Below, piece after piece: positions 1-10,751 of a DNA stretch of 64,000 nt. Location of the stretch: contig MU858205.1 in NCBI GenBank assembly GCA_033297075.1, positions 1 through 64,000 on the forward strand, in the 5' to 3' direction. Origin of the DNA: Rhypophila decipiens. Its lineage: Eukaryota > Ascomycota > Sordariomycetes > Sordariales > Naviculisporaceae. The notes beneath the pieces are model-generated. The model was given only the letters and a program-made list of their open reading frames with translations, had not been told where the DNA came from and searched no databases. The translations under genes and the position numbers were made by a program. Each line of letters begins with the position of its first letter. Within the stretch, counting starts at the first letter, position 1.

Positions 1-1096
1 ACTAGATTGAAGAATACACATGCACTACTAACGATCAGATTCACCAGAGCCCAAGAGGACTCTGTTGATATTGATCACCAGTGCAACCAACAAGTACCTT
101 ATTTAAAGGTGATTCTTATAATCTATTTATATAGTTAAATAGAGTAAAAGAATACTATTTTATTAGTATACTTTAATTATTAATATGATATTTCGTTGAT
201 TTATTATTAAAGTATGAAAAATCGCCTTTTTGGTGGAAAAGGGGCTAAAAGGGGTGCCGAGATCCCGGGGGTGCCGATAACCCCGTACTCCAACTTAGTC
301 TTTGGCCATGGTGTTAAAATGACGTGATGGTGTTGGGGAAGTTGCTCCAGGCAAAGAAAGCGTGGAATAATGCGGGAAGAGCGTGTATTGGGTGAAAAGG
401 ACTCTTGGATCTTGGAGGAAGGAGCCCTATGAAGCAAACAAACATGGCAATTCCTTCAAAATCTTTGTGGTGCACGCAAAGGAGATTCTGGATATTTTAT
501 ATAATCATGAACAAACACTTAAATAACTGGTGGACAAGCGAGGAAAATACCTAGATGAATTGAGTCGTCCGTATGGTCCGCAGACGAAGCATCAAGGCGC
601 TCCTCGGTAAAGCACCTCTTTAACCACCAATGCCGGCAAGGAATCCAATTCGTCTCCGGACCGGGCACAGCCCCCAACTAAGGTATTCAAGTAATCTCTT
701 GGGAACCCAACATCCATCCTTATCTAAATGGTAAGGCAGCTTGAGGTGGGGCATAATCGCATCTATTTAGAGGAGAGTAGCACAACCGTCGTTTTCAGGG
801 CTGTAAATTTGTCCCCATACAATATGTCACAGTCATCATTAGTAATATGAATCATAGCACCTGCCACACTCCACGACGTTGGGCTCAGTGGGTATTTGGA
901 AACTGTCGGAACCTCGTCACACGCCTGTTGTGTTACCGCAGCGATGAACGACGCACTACTTGGAAGACCCTCGATGAAAGCTTATATTATGGATAACGCT
1001 GTCCTGAACGTGAGCAGGAAGGAACCACCACCCTCCCCCCACCAGCCGTTCCTTATCCTCTCTCTCCTCCTTTCCACCCTTGTCCCCACCAAACCC
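1..1096. other. Gene-free left edge, AT-rich at its start
   Basis: No coding region is supported here. The first 230 bases are conspicuously AT-rich, with runs of TA/AT dinucleotides compared with the more balanced DNA that follows. This is the look of decayed, possibly RIP-mutated repeat DNA, but no element ends are visible. Confidence 0.5.
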
Positions 1097-2947
1097 TCAC
1101 CAACGGTTCAACACGCTCAAAAGACCCTTGCAATAATCGTCATCCCCAAAAGCCCTCTGGAACTCGGCCAGCTCTTTGCTCCAGTCCATCGGATCTGCGA
1201 CATCGTTGGACTTCCCGTCCTGCTGCTTCGGTTTCTCCTGCACCGGCGGATAGCCATTCATATCCAGCAGGTTGAATTTCCATCCCTCAGGATTGGTCAA
1301 TACAATCTCCGGAATCCCGCCTTCTTTGCTCTTGTGGGGGTATGCCCTGAGAGCCGGCACCCAATTGCAACGATGTCTCAGCCTCGCGCCCGCGTCGATA
1401 CGTGCTTGGTTCTTGGCCGTTTGTAGTGAGAACAGATGGCCGTTGTCGTCGACCCCGCTGTGGGAGGGCCATTTCGGATGGTGGCGGCCGGTTCGCGGGA
1501 GTGGGTGGAGTTTGATGTCAAGATGATTTACCGGGACCGAAGGTTTATCTTTGATGATGGTTTCTCGGAGTTTGGATATCGCGTCGTATCCAACGCCTAG
1601 CGTGAGGAGCAAGTTTATTTCTTTGCTGGTGGTTTCTAAACCGGGTGGTGGGCTGGTCTTGGTCTTGCGCTTGGTTTTGGGTTTTGCCGAGGAAGGAGCG
1701 AGTGAGAGTCCGACAGTGTTTGTGGTGCTTCTTGGGGAAGAAAGAATGCCCATGCTTGAGGACGAAGAAGGTCGTGAAGACATGGCTGTAGCGAAGTACG
1801 AAGGTGGTGGTTGAGAAGTGCCCAGTACCGATAGCATGTTCTTGTCTTGGTTGTGATGTTCTTCAGGGTTGTGGATGGGTTCGCGGTGGTGCCTGGCTTT
1901 CTCCTGTTCGCACTCGTCGCACGTGCAGTAAACAGCATGGCTAACTCTCCCAGAGATTGAACTTCCAGTTGGGAGGATGCTTGTGGCTTGGGCTTCGGTC
2001 AGCTCTAGCTGTTCGGCAACGGTCGCAGCTTCCTCGTTCATCCAGACGGCATGTACCGTACCGTTACACGATTCCGGGCCTGCGGTAGTGGGGTGGAGAT
2101 CAGGTCTCAAACAACCTTCCACGTGGGCGAAAAACTCGGGGTCCAGATAAATAGGTGTGGGGTTCGTTCTATTGAACCACTTTTTAAAATTCACCAGAGA
2201 CACGCCCTCCAAAGGTGACATCATGTTGTTGAGAATGTGGTAATACTCCTTCGTGCTGCTGATGCCGAACGTTCCGGCGTATCCCTCGCGCTGGAACCGG
2301 ATTACAATATCCTTTACTGGAGTCCAGCCCAACGTCGAAAACTGTTTCACCAGAACCGCGGAGAAGGCTTCAAGTGGTTTTGTGCCGGCTGTGGTTAAAT
2401 GGCTGTATGGAACTCGCAGAGGGGTGTGTGGCATCATCAGAGGTCCATGGGCGGAAGGGCTACCACGTGGGGCTGGAGGAATGGCTGCTGAGAGTGAAGT
2501 TGTCGACAGCCCGTTGGTAGGACGTCCTTGATCCCTAGGAAGCGGTAGGTAGAGTATTTGTACCTTGGATTCATCTGTCCGACTTGAGCTTCTCCTAGGC
2601 TTCTTGCATGGTGGCTGATCTTGGGGATCTGTGTTGGCAGTCGACTGTACTAGTGTCGGCGAGAGACCTATGAGTGGCTTTGGCTGTGGATCTGGGGAGA
2701 GATATCGCTTTTCGACTCGCTTGAGTTTTTGAAAGCGAGATTCGGGCGAGTTTGGCCAGGCAGGTGTCTGAATGGGGTCGTACTGTTGTGCCAATTGTCC
2801 CGGAAATTTTGTAGTCAAGCCCCCATTGTGGCCTGGTGGGGATGGAGGTATGTTCTCCTTGCTTCGGGCCTGATGCCGGATGTTCTGCCACTCTCTTGGG
2901 TTGACCTTGGTGCAGTCGATTGAATCATGACTCCTTTTTCGAGCCAT
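1097..2947 (-). CDS. X/Y-module protein with basic low-complexity N-terminus (616 aa)
   Basis: Single-exon gene of unrecognised function. The start is the ATG at 2947 (MARKRSHDS). Residues 1-190 are Pro/Ser-rich and basic, with possible nuclear localisation stretches (KKPRRSSSR near 115, KPKTKRKTK near 422). Residues about 207-275 match module X of the loci at 29959-31692 and 35551-38293: W-x-x-V-x-x-I-V, F-x-R-E-G, G-I-S-x-T, P-I-Y-L-D-P. Residues about 480-568 match module Y: HPLPRTG, a later HSGVD, W, then PEIVLTNPEG. Between them lies a CTCDECEQEK stretch (about 341-350) with three cysteines. It has no membrane leader and no internal stop, so it is the most divergent intact member of the family. 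The modules are defined only by comparison inside this window. A nuclear role is inferred from basic stretches alone. Confidence 0.75.
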   Translation of the reverse strand: MARKRSHDSIDCTKVNPREWQNIRHQARSKENIPPSPPGHNGGLTTKFPGQLAQQYDPIQTPAWPNSPESRFQKLKRVEKRYLSPDPQPKPLIGLSPTLVQSTANTDPQDQPPCKKPRRSSSRTDESKVQILYLPLPRDQGRPTNGLSTTSLSAAIPPAPRGSPSAHGPLMMPHTPLRVPYSHLTTAGTKPLEAFSAVLVKQFSTLGWTPVKDIVIRFQREGYAGTFGISSTKEYYHILNNMMSPLEGVSLVNFKKWFNRTNPTPIYLDPEFFAHVEGCLRPDLHPTTAGPESCNGTVHAVWMNEEAATVAEQLELTEAQATSILPTGSSISGRVSHAVYCTCDECEQEKARHHREPIHNPEEHHNQDKNMLSVLGTSQPPPSYFATAMSSRPSSSSSMGILSSPRSTTNTVGLSLAPSSAKPKTKRKTKTSPPPGLETTSKEINLLLTLGVGYDAISKLRETIIKDKPSVPVNHLDIKLHPLPRTGRHHPKWPSHSGVDDNGHLFSLQTAKNQARIDAGARLRHRCNWVPALRAYPHKSKEGGIPEIVLTNPEGWKFNLLDMNGYPPVQEKPKQQDGKSNDVADPMDWSKELAEFQRAFGDDDYCKGLLSVLNRW

Positions 2948-4217
2948 GATGTATCCTGTGCGACAGTCGGCAGTGCTTGCTTGTGTGCGGGCCTTCGGTC
3001 AATTTACTGTTTGTCAGATCGGTTTCGACCCAGGCAATCAGGATGCCGTGTCGTCTCTTTTACGGTTGAGAGCGTTGAGCGGATTGACTGGTTGCTGCGT
3101 TGCTGCGTTGCTGAAGCGTGGTGAGTTCGGCAATGAAAATTGTCAAAGCGATTCTCCCGAGCTGAGGGACTGATCGCAACAGCTTGAAAGAAAAAGGTTG
3201 GAGAACGCCAGCTTTAGGCGAAAGAACACCAATGACTTGGTTAGGGCTTAAAGCGCGGGGGAATGGGGTTTCATCGACGCCCTATGTGATTAAATTTGCC
3301 ACTGCCATTGCAAGATCGAAGGCACCTGACCATTGACCTATTCATCCCATAGCTCGACTCGACAAAGGGATGAAGTAACAATTCAAAAAGTGAAAAAGAC
3401 GCCTTTTTACCTGGATTTGCCCACGATTCTGTTCCAGCTTATGTGATAAAACCAGGACTTTCAATGCAAGCGACTCTGCTAAGGTAGGGTTATGCTTTGC
3501 CTGGTTAGCAGTGTTTTGAGCGAGCACGTTACAGGCCTTATCAGGATATACCCGAATGACAAAATTGGTGAATGATACATGGTACATGTTCAATCACAGC
3601 CTATCGAATGGATACTTATCAAGCATTCCCTGCTCTACAACAGCCCCTGACCGGGGTGGATATTGACATTTATTAATGCCCAAAGTCTAAGCAACCCTTT
3701 CAACATTCCTTTTTGTTGGCCATCCTTATAAAATGTCTGATTTTGCACTAGGATGCTACTAGTGCTTGTCTCCTTGTCCCTAACCCACATACGCTTTCAG
3801 GCGCTCGTTGTCTAAAGTATTACCTACCAACACCACGCAACCACAATACCGATTCATCTACTTCCTCATAATCAATTATATCTGAGATGTATGCCAAGGT
3901 AGAGTTACGAGGTGAAAATAGAGTTCATGGTTGCCCATACTCTGCGGTAACCCAAACCTTGTATGAAATTGAGAGCCTTTAAGCTCTAAGGTCTAAGTTA
4001 GAATATCTCCGGCTATATAACTCTTCCCTTCGCCCTGCAATTTTAGTTTCTCTTCTTTCTCTCGTCCATCCTGCAAAACGTTGTCCAAGGCGAAAGACCA
4101 GAACGGCTCCGATCCAGTTCAAATCAAGCCCAACCATCGCGTTCAACTTTACTGTATTCTGCAGTCCCTCTTCAAATCCAATACCGGCACTCTTCGGAAC
4201 TCATCAACTCCAGTACA
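2948..4217. other. Intergenic region between two X/Y loci
   Basis: No convincing coding sequence. The right end (about 4014-4217) looks like a promoter and 5' untranslated region for the broken gene at 4218: a TATATAA at 4014-4020, then CT-rich DNA. Confidence 0.5.
4014..4020 (+). promoter_or_regulatory. Putative TATA box of the 4218 locus
   Basis: TATATAA followed by a CT-rich leader typical of ascomycete 5' untranslated regions, about 200 nt upstream of the ATG at 4218. Seen in sequence; function inferred. Confidence 0.4.
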
Positions 4218-4628
4218 ATGGCATCCCAATCTGAGGCTCTGACTGATTCTGTGGAACAACACACGAACATAGAGACTCTTCATTTCCAAACAAACAGCCA
4301 GCAACAACCTGAAACAAATCGAAGCTCCGTGGACGGCCAAAGCACTATACCAAATAAATACGCAATGTATGAGACAGACTCGGATGTGTCAGAATACTCT
4401 GACACGCGAAGCCACATCAGCTTAGCAAGTCACGACGAGGAGCACTTCCACGGCAATGACGATTGCGATATTTCCTCGGTTAGTCAATCATATTACATGT
4501 CAGCAGAGGAAGAAGACGGGCCACAAGAGAATCTGTATCCAAGTCTCGAAGAGATCTACCCCGAAAACTTCGATCTCACCAGATACGAAGAGTTGCACAT
4601 CGGCGATGAGGATCTCGACACTGTATAC

Positions 4629-4631
4629 TAG
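4629..4631 (+). other. In-frame UAG within X/Y-family locus
   Basis: UAG codon following Asp-Thr-Val-Tyr at codon 138. The same frame remains open for the next 77 codons and enters module Y. It is in a different place from the UAGs of the leader-bearing paralogues, but again it is UAG and not UAA or UGA. Confidence 0.7.
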
Positions 4632-4855
4632 TCTTTAGAGTCTGAGATTGAATACGAGGAAATAGCCTTTGAGCTGAACGCCTACGGAGTGCCAGTAATC
4701 CCCAAGGATAGCCCTTATCGGACAAGGCCAATCAGCGAGGATAACATGACGCCCAACCATCCGCTCCCATTGACAGGACACATCAATCCTGGATGGGGAA
4801 AAGTTTGCGGCGTGGACCAAACCGGGCATTTTTTCGTCTGGCAGAACGACTCCGA

Positions 4856-4863
4856 TAATTATT
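4856..4863 (+). repeat. Target-site duplication, left copy
   Basis: TAATTATT directly abutting the left terminal inverted repeat; the identical octamer abuts the right repeat at 5241-5248. Confidence 0.85.
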
Positions 4864-5240
4864 GAGGGGGTCTAACGGGACTGTCATGAACGTCACTTTC
4901 AACTGTAAGCCCGTGCACACAAGGTGCACACCCATAACCAGAGTCAATTTTGTATGGCGATACCACAGAATATATGGACTCCAGCCTCTTCCAAATCTCA
5001 ATTAAAACGACTATACTTAATTGAAGCGACTGTACTCAATTAAAACAATTCCACTTAATTGGAGACTGCGATGAATTGAAGACTACGATGAACTGAACCG
5101 ACTGCAATTAAAAGGTGTAAGCCCATTTTTGCGGTGGTATGGCCATACAGAAAACGCATTTTGCGTGGGTTGTGACCTCGGCTGAGAGTTGGGGGTTACA
5201 GTTGAAAGTGACGTTTATGACAGTCCCGTTAGACCTCCTC
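4864..5240. mobile_element. 377-bp MITE with 45-bp terminal inverted repeats, hAT-like
   Basis: Terminal inverted repeats 4864-4908 and 5196-5240 (begin GAGGRGGTCTAACGGGACTG) match at 43 of 45 positions. Further in, imperfect inverted similarity continues, with GTATGGCNATACCAC in both arms. The flanking 8-bp sequence TAATTATT occurs at 4856-4863 and 5241-5248, the target-site duplication length usual for hAT-superfamily elements. The interior has short AATTRAAGCGACT-like repeats and no coding capacity, so it is non-autonomous. It sits inside module Y of the broken gene. Confidence 0.85.
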
Positions 5241-5248
5241 TAATTATT
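5241..5248 (+). repeat. Target-site duplication, right copy
   Basis: TAATTATT directly abutting the right terminal inverted repeat. The coding frame of module Y resumes right after it. Confidence 0.85.
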
Positions 5249-5541
5249 ACCTGAGAAAGGCTATCGAAGGGGGTGAGGACTGGCGTCCCGGTGCCAAATG
5301 AAAATGGCAAAAGGTCCCGCGCAGTAGGAAGGAGGTGAGAATGCCGGCGAATATTCCCCGAACAAAGATCAATGATCCAGAGACAGGAAAGGAGCAGGAA
5401 TCCCCGCTTGTTCCAGAGCTCATGTTGACGACACCTGAGGGGGAGGAGCGTTCGCTGGTTGATATTACCTATTATGGTACCCAGGCTGGATGCCGGTGGG
5501 CAGACGAGGATGATGAGGACGACGATGATATTTACGATTAG

Positions 5542-6514
5542 AAGTGTGCGGATCGAGCTGGAATAAGCGGTGTACAATACTACGAAGCACTGTTTTGAAT
5601 AAAGTGGATTTGGAGAGCCACATGGGTATATCTAGAAGTGGCTGCGGGTTAGACACGGACCAGATTTGCAAGGGGCTATTCATTCAATTCAGTTCAATTT
5701 CATCTACGGTGAAGTTGATCATCTGTAAAGACTTCTGAGACTGTGTGTGACTGTGACTTCGCACTTGAGACTAACAATGCTGCAGGCTGGAATCTGGAGC
5801 AAGGAAGAATTGATTTGTTGAGAAAGGAATGCGTCTCGCAATCAAGTAAAAGAGAATCGTGAGCAACCATTCTGCCTGTGCGGGAAGGGCAATACCGTTA
5901 ACTTGACATGCCTTTAATTGACTTCTAAAGGACATGGAACCTGGCCGAAGCAGCGAAGCTCGTCGCCGGGGCAATAAGCTTGCGGCCGCACTTGTTTACC
6001 AGTCTTTGTTTACCAAAAACAACTGCTCCGTAAGTCACCTGCACAGATAGGTCATCACCGAAGCAAACAGAACCTGTTCGTTGCCGTCGTCATGGGAGAC
6101 CAGGAGGTTTGGCGGGTGAATGACGACGACGAGGGGCTTTTGTAGCCCGTGCGAGCTGAAAAACAGGGCGAGTGTGGCTTGCGGCTCTAAAAAAGCCAGA
6201 TCTGATTGGCCAACCCCGCTGCCGCTAAACTTTATTTCAGCGTCGCTGCCCTTGGCAACCCCAATTCGGAAGTGTGGAGCCAGCAAAAACCGCGCTAGCC
6301 GGTGTCGGGAACGGGTATAAAAGAATCGCTTCCCTCCATTCCCAATCCAATTCCTTTTGCTCTTTTTTTTTCAAGACACTTCGATCTTACCAATTACGCT
6401 CTAAATTGCACGCTTTACACTTATTCTCACGCGCTTGTTGCTTTCAGTGACATTCTATCTACTTTACTTCTATCTTTCCGTCTACTTCGACCACTTTTCT
6501 CCCGATCCTTCGAG
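5542..6514. other. Intergenic region with promoter of the 6515 gene
   Basis: No coding region supported. The last 200 bases hold a TATA box and a pyrimidine-rich leader for the gene at 6515. Confidence 0.5.
6316..6322 (+). promoter_or_regulatory. TATA box of the 6515 leader gene
   Basis: TATAAAA in a GC-richer background, followed by a long pyrimidine-rich stretch (6340-6510) and an ATG at 6515. The arrangement resembles a well-expressed ascomycete gene, which argues that this locus is not dead. Confidence 0.5.
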
Positions 6515-7078
6515 ATGCCTTCCGACGCTCAGCAGCGCAAGGTCCTCATCCTTGAGGGCCGGAACAACGTCTACAGGGGTGACGTTGCTTGGTATTCTTT
6601 CTTCATTTCTTCGCTACTGGGTTCTACCTGGCAGTTCACTCAGTACATGGGCCAGTCGCTCCTTCCCTTTCTCATCTGCGTCCTTCTTGACGTCGGTGCT
6701 CTGATCGGTTTTGCAGGAGCCGTTGATTAGAATTCGACCTCTGAATTTACTAGAGAAGACAACGATGTTGAGGACCGCAAGGTCGCAGCTTCCAAGGAGA
6801 TCACGCCCAAGGTGGCGCCCCCGCCCAAGGTGGCTTCCGTCATTCAGGTAAGAAGTCCTCCTCCACAGCCCAAGGCAGCTCCACTGCCCAGGGGGGCCAT
6901 CACACCAAGGAAGTACTTGAAGCCCAGCCCAGCGCTGACGCCGACGGTGAACTACGTGCTGCATGCGCCTCTCTCCCGTGGCCGGAAGTTCATCAAGCGA
7001 TTCTTCGACAGCCACGGGCGCAAGCCGAGGACACGTCTCGCGGTGGCGCCTCGACTTGCAAACATCCCGGAGGAGTGA
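6515..7078 (+). CDS. Membrane-leader protein with in-frame UAG (71 + 115 codons)
   Basis: Function unknown. ATG 6515 opens a 71-residue ORF with two hydrophobic segments (about 26-40 and 46-68) that ends at UAG 6728-6730. The same frame continues open for 115 codons to UGA 7078. The downstream part is basic and proline-rich (VAPPPKVASV, RSPPPQPK, RGRKFIKRFF) and contains no methionine codon, so it can only be made by passing the UAG. The leader resembles those of the genes at 31692 and 38293 in length, hydrophobic layout and UAG ending (GFAGAVD-stop against ICEVAD-stop and LCEIAA-stop). The downstream part lacks modules X and Y. A pseudogene is possible, but the intact promoter layout and the recurring architecture argue against it. 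A TTTTGCAG just before the UAG was considered as a splice acceptor, but I found no good donor. Confidence 0.55.
6728..6730 (+). other. In-frame UAG after membrane leader (codon 72)
   Basis: UAG followed by AAU. The frame is open on both sides and no in-frame ATG lies in the next 115 codons. Confidence 0.8.
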
Positions 7079-9800
7079 AGTTGTCGCTCTTGACTCGCCC
7101 CTACTTGTTCTACCCCAGTGCGTCTCATTCCACTTGCCCCGGTGTGTTCCGTTTCTCCAGAAAAAAGAAAAAGAAAGAAATCTTGAAAAAAGATAATTTA
7201 TAAAAAATAACAGTTTCAATTTCCTTTGTCTTTCTTATTTGTTACCAGCACCAGCTCCTCTCTGATCTCCATGCGCCACTCCATATGTTCTGCTCCTTGT
7301 CTTTTCTCTTGGTTGCCTCGCTCATCAGTAGCTTGGTCTGCCTCCTATCACCCAGATTAAAATCATCAAGACTTCTCCACTTTGTGAGGGCTACTCTCCC
7401 TCTTTGAGCGGGTTGTCACTACGATGAGACATGTCCTTGTTCTATATGGCTGCAATGATTAGATTATATCAGTGAGCAGCTTTATACCTTGGACAAAAGT
7501 GATCGAAATGGGTCGATTTTTCTTTTACATAGATAGATTGGAGGGTTAAATACGATGGTTGGGTGTTCTACTTAATACACTATGAGATTAATTCCTGTAT
7601 CATTCATTTGTCTCTTCTTTGATGTTTATGCGCTAATACCCGTTCGTGCTACTTTGGCTGGCGTGACTGATTTGCGCATCGCAGGTTGATACATTCATTG
7701 GATTCTTGGAGACCATGCCTGTCTCCTTGGCTTGATTTTGTGGCGAGTTTCATCCCCCTTTGTGGTTGTGTACATGTTCCTAACTCAAGATTTGATTCAA
7801 GCATTTTATTTCGTGGCGGCAACCACGGGGCTGTCGCCCAACGGTACATGTCCATAGGACCACAGCGAAACTCAGACCTCAACACACGGTATGAATTCAA
7901 GACAACAACCTCTCACATCGGTTGAGCTTCTACAGAGAGATAAGGAAGGATGTGGCAATTTAGCATTTAAGGTCTCCTGGAACGGAAGTCACTGAACAGA
8001 TGAGAGACAGGATGTGGATGTTGGATGGGAATGGTTGGCGTTTGCTGACGCAGATCGTCAACAAGCGTCCTTGAAGAACTGGTGCTCGTTAGGTAGATAA
8101 CAAATCAACAAAATGCTCTGACGAGATAAGATTTCTTTGTCTTGTTCCTGGAGCTCAGGCTGTAGCTGTTGAACACCACGTAGTAATTGATGACTTTAAA
8201 TAGATTTATTGATCCTTATGTTGTTCAGAGAATAGAAGCCCTCATCTGACTGGCGCAGAGTTTTCCTTGTGGCCAGTCAGCTAGTCTAAATACAGTAAAG
8301 GGGCATTTCCAGATGCGGTATAGCGTTCAACATTGGCTACAATGCTTCTCATAATATCCAGTAATCTCGCGACCGACCGAACAACATTTGGCCAGAGAAG
8401 GAATCGGTGTGGGTGCTTACAGAGCAGGCAACAAAACTTGCTGCTTCCTAAATCTCAAGCGGGTAGGAATGATCTCCTCCTAACCAGGGCTCTTTACCAA
8501 CATCCACGACGGCAGGCATGCAATCTGGGCAAGTGGACCTCGGGCACATGCCGACCCAAATTCCAATGACAGCCATTACCTACATCTTCTGAGCCCATCA
8601 AGCATTGACGTGATGTTCCGGGACAGAAAATGTGTGCTGACATTCTCTCCCTGCCTCTCTTGCTTTCCTACTCTCTTGAACAGATATTTCTACCCGCTAA
8701 TGACTCCCAGGCAACCCAGGTAATCGAGACCCGTATCCATAATCATGGTTCATCACGGTTGTCTTGTCACTAGAATCCCAAGTTCCCAACGCTGCCCATA
8801 TCACCGTTCAGTCAATTGCATGGTGATGGGTCGCACAGCATGCGCCAACTTTATTTGGCACATGCTCATTGAACCTCGCACATCCGAGGTGCCGTCATCC
8901 GTAGGCTCGCCCAATCCAGACGCAGCCAAGAGTATCCACTCGGAATCTTCGACCAAATAGAAGCGCCATGTGTACAACCTGCTTTAAGTTCGGTTTCTAG
9001 ACGCAGATGCTGTACTACCTCTGGTGCATCGGTATGGACATCTACTCCGAACTAGCCAAGCCGAATCCCATTCCCGCTGTCCCTGGCAAATGTTGTGCTT
9101 CACAACACTCAAAGTTGTGCCAATGGTTCTAGCCTTGCCATTGCCTGGCTGGGAACAACACATACGCCGTTTTCGACACCGACATGCAAGCTGCATAACA
9201 CCAAATCAATATCCTGCTGAGTTTTCCAATCTTTGAACTATTCTACAATAAGGCGTCAAGGCAAAGCTCCCCATTTCTGCCTGATGCAGGATTACGTGTT
9301 TGTTCAGATCTCGGTAATTTTCAAGGTTTTCCCCCGAGTGGACAGATCCCATCACCGTCTTGTAGGACAATACCTACCGATATGCGAACCAAATAAGATA
9401 TCCCGCGATACGATCCGATGTGGCGTGATTCCCGTAGGCCGGAAGAGGGCTTCCGGTGCCGAGCGAGCGACAGGTGTCAGGAACGATGGACAACAGACGT
9501 CCACGAATGAGATTGAGAGACCAACACCAAGTCATATCGACACCTGGATCTTGGTCAATTAATTCGGTGTCTCTATTGGGAGTTTTCGGGGCCCTCGGTT
9601 CCCTGCACCAACTCTTGGTTAGCAGATGCCATCATGCCAGAAAGCGACAGTTTCAGTTCTGTCTACTTACCCTTCCTTCCTTTTTATTCTATTCTTTCTC
9701 TTTGCAAATGGTTGAAAACTGCAACAATCGACTAAGCCATCCATAAGTTGCGGCTCTGATACCTCTTTGACCACGACCGATTAAGGATACGTTTGTCCCG
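7079..9800. other. 2.7-kb gene-free interval
   Basis: Only short, unsupported open frames occur. No splice-linked coding segments or repeats were noticed. The last 150 bases are CT-rich, consistent with a 5' leader for the gene at 9801. Confidence 0.5.
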
Positions 9801-10751
9801 ATGCATCTAGACCTCGATATCGACAGCATCATGACATACACTTGGCCTACTCTACCTCTCAACCCTCCGACCCAATCTTCCTCACAATTTCCTCGGCTAC
9901 CCAATATCTCTCCCAACATTGCTGCGCCTATGCCCGAGAGCTCAAGTTCAAGCTCGATCCAAGCAGCGCTGGTCATATTTGGAGTTCTGTTCGGCCTCGT
10001 AACAGTTGGCATCATTGTCTGGTGTCTCTGTTGCAGACGGCGCAGTAGGACAGCTGATACAGAATCGAGAGCGCGAGAAGTCCGGGTAATACGTGGACCC
10101 CCAGGGCCTCCAGGACCTCCGGGCCCTCGAGGAATACCAGGCGTACCAGGACCTCCTGGGCCGCCTGGCATCGGGATACCTGGGCCGCCGGGAATATCAG
10201 GGCCCATGGGACTTACTGGTCCCCCTGGGCCACAAGGTCGGCAGGGTGAGAGGGGTCCACAAGGAGAGAAGGGGCCGAAGGGTGAGAGAGGCGAACAGGG
10301 TCCCTGTGGTCCTCGTAGCCTCCATGTTCAGACACAATATCCTGCCGGGAGTACGTCAAAACAAAGACCACAAGAGACACCTGGAGTAACTCCCGTACGT
10401 GGCAAGACCGCAAGGATGACCTTACCAAGAGAACTGATGTTTCCTGGTGTATCCCAGTCTCGAGCTTTGCGATCAAAGAGAAGAGGTGTCAGAAATGAGA
10501 GTTCAAAAATGGGAAAATTGCCTTCTGGCTACCGGTCACCCTACGTGGAGACGTCATTGGAGGAGGAGCTCTCGTCGCCTTCCTCTGCGAGTTCTGACCC
10601 AGAGTCAGAACCCATACAGAGAGCTTCGGGAGATTCGGCTCCAATACCCAGGTCACCAATCCGAGCACACAATGCCGACGTCGCAGCTGGCAGGGTGCGC
10701 TTTGACCTGCCCAAGTCCGTCGTCACGGGTAGGAGCACTATAGCGGCCTAG
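9801..10751 (+). CDS. Single-pass membrane protein with collagen-like Gly-X-Y domain (316 aa)
   Basis: Residues 1-50 are Ser/Pro-rich, with no classical signal peptide. Residues about 54-77 form one hydrophobic membrane segment ([19 protein letters not shown]), followed at once by CLCCRRRSR. Residues 99-172 are a collagen-like Gly-X-Y run of about 24 triplets with one interruption (GIGIP near 123-127). The first part is rich in GPP; the second is charged ([19 protein letters not shown]). The C-terminal 140 residues are basic, then Ser/Glu-rich. Collagen-like proteins are known in fungi, including a Metarhizium surface protein, but usually with secretion signals. By the positive-inside rule the collagen region would face the cytosol here, unless the protein inserts the other way. 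Intron-free. A second ATG at 9831 is an alternative start. Confidence 0.8.
   Translation: MHLDLDIDSIMTYTWPTLPLNPPTQSSSQFPRLPNISPNIAAPMPESSSSSSIQAALVIFGVLFGLVTVGIIVWCLCCRRRSRTADTESRAREVRVIRGPPGPPGPPGPRGIPGVPGPPGPPGIGIPGPPGISGPMGLTGPPGPQGRQGERGPQGEKGPKGERGEQGPCGPRSLHVQTQYPAGSTSKQRPQETPGVTPVRGKTARMTLPRELMFPGVSQSRALRSKRRGVRNESSKMGKLPSGYRSPYVETSLEEELSSPSSASSDPESEPIQRASGDSAPIPRSPIRAHNADVAAGRVRFDLPKSVVTGRSTIAA

Larger units (their letters stand above)
4218..5541 (+). pseudogene. X/Y-family gene interrupted by UAG, UGA and a MITE
   Basis: The frame from ATG 4218 reads 137 acidic, Ser-rich residues to a UAG at 4629-4631. It then stays open in the same frame into the first half of module Y (HPLPLTGHINPGW, CGVDQTGHFF). 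At 4864 a 377-bp MITE with an 8-bp target-site duplication interrupts it and creates a UGA at the junction. The frame resumes after the element: with the element and one duplication discounted, frame continuity is exact. A second lesion, UGA at 5299-5301, follows. The second half of module Y (VPELMLTTPEGEE) and an acidic tail (EDDEDDDDIYD) end at 5541. It has no membrane leader and no recognisable module X. The 385 bp of added DNA is not a multiple of three, so the insertion is disruptive. The UAG may be older and shared in kind with the other family members. Confidence 0.75.
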
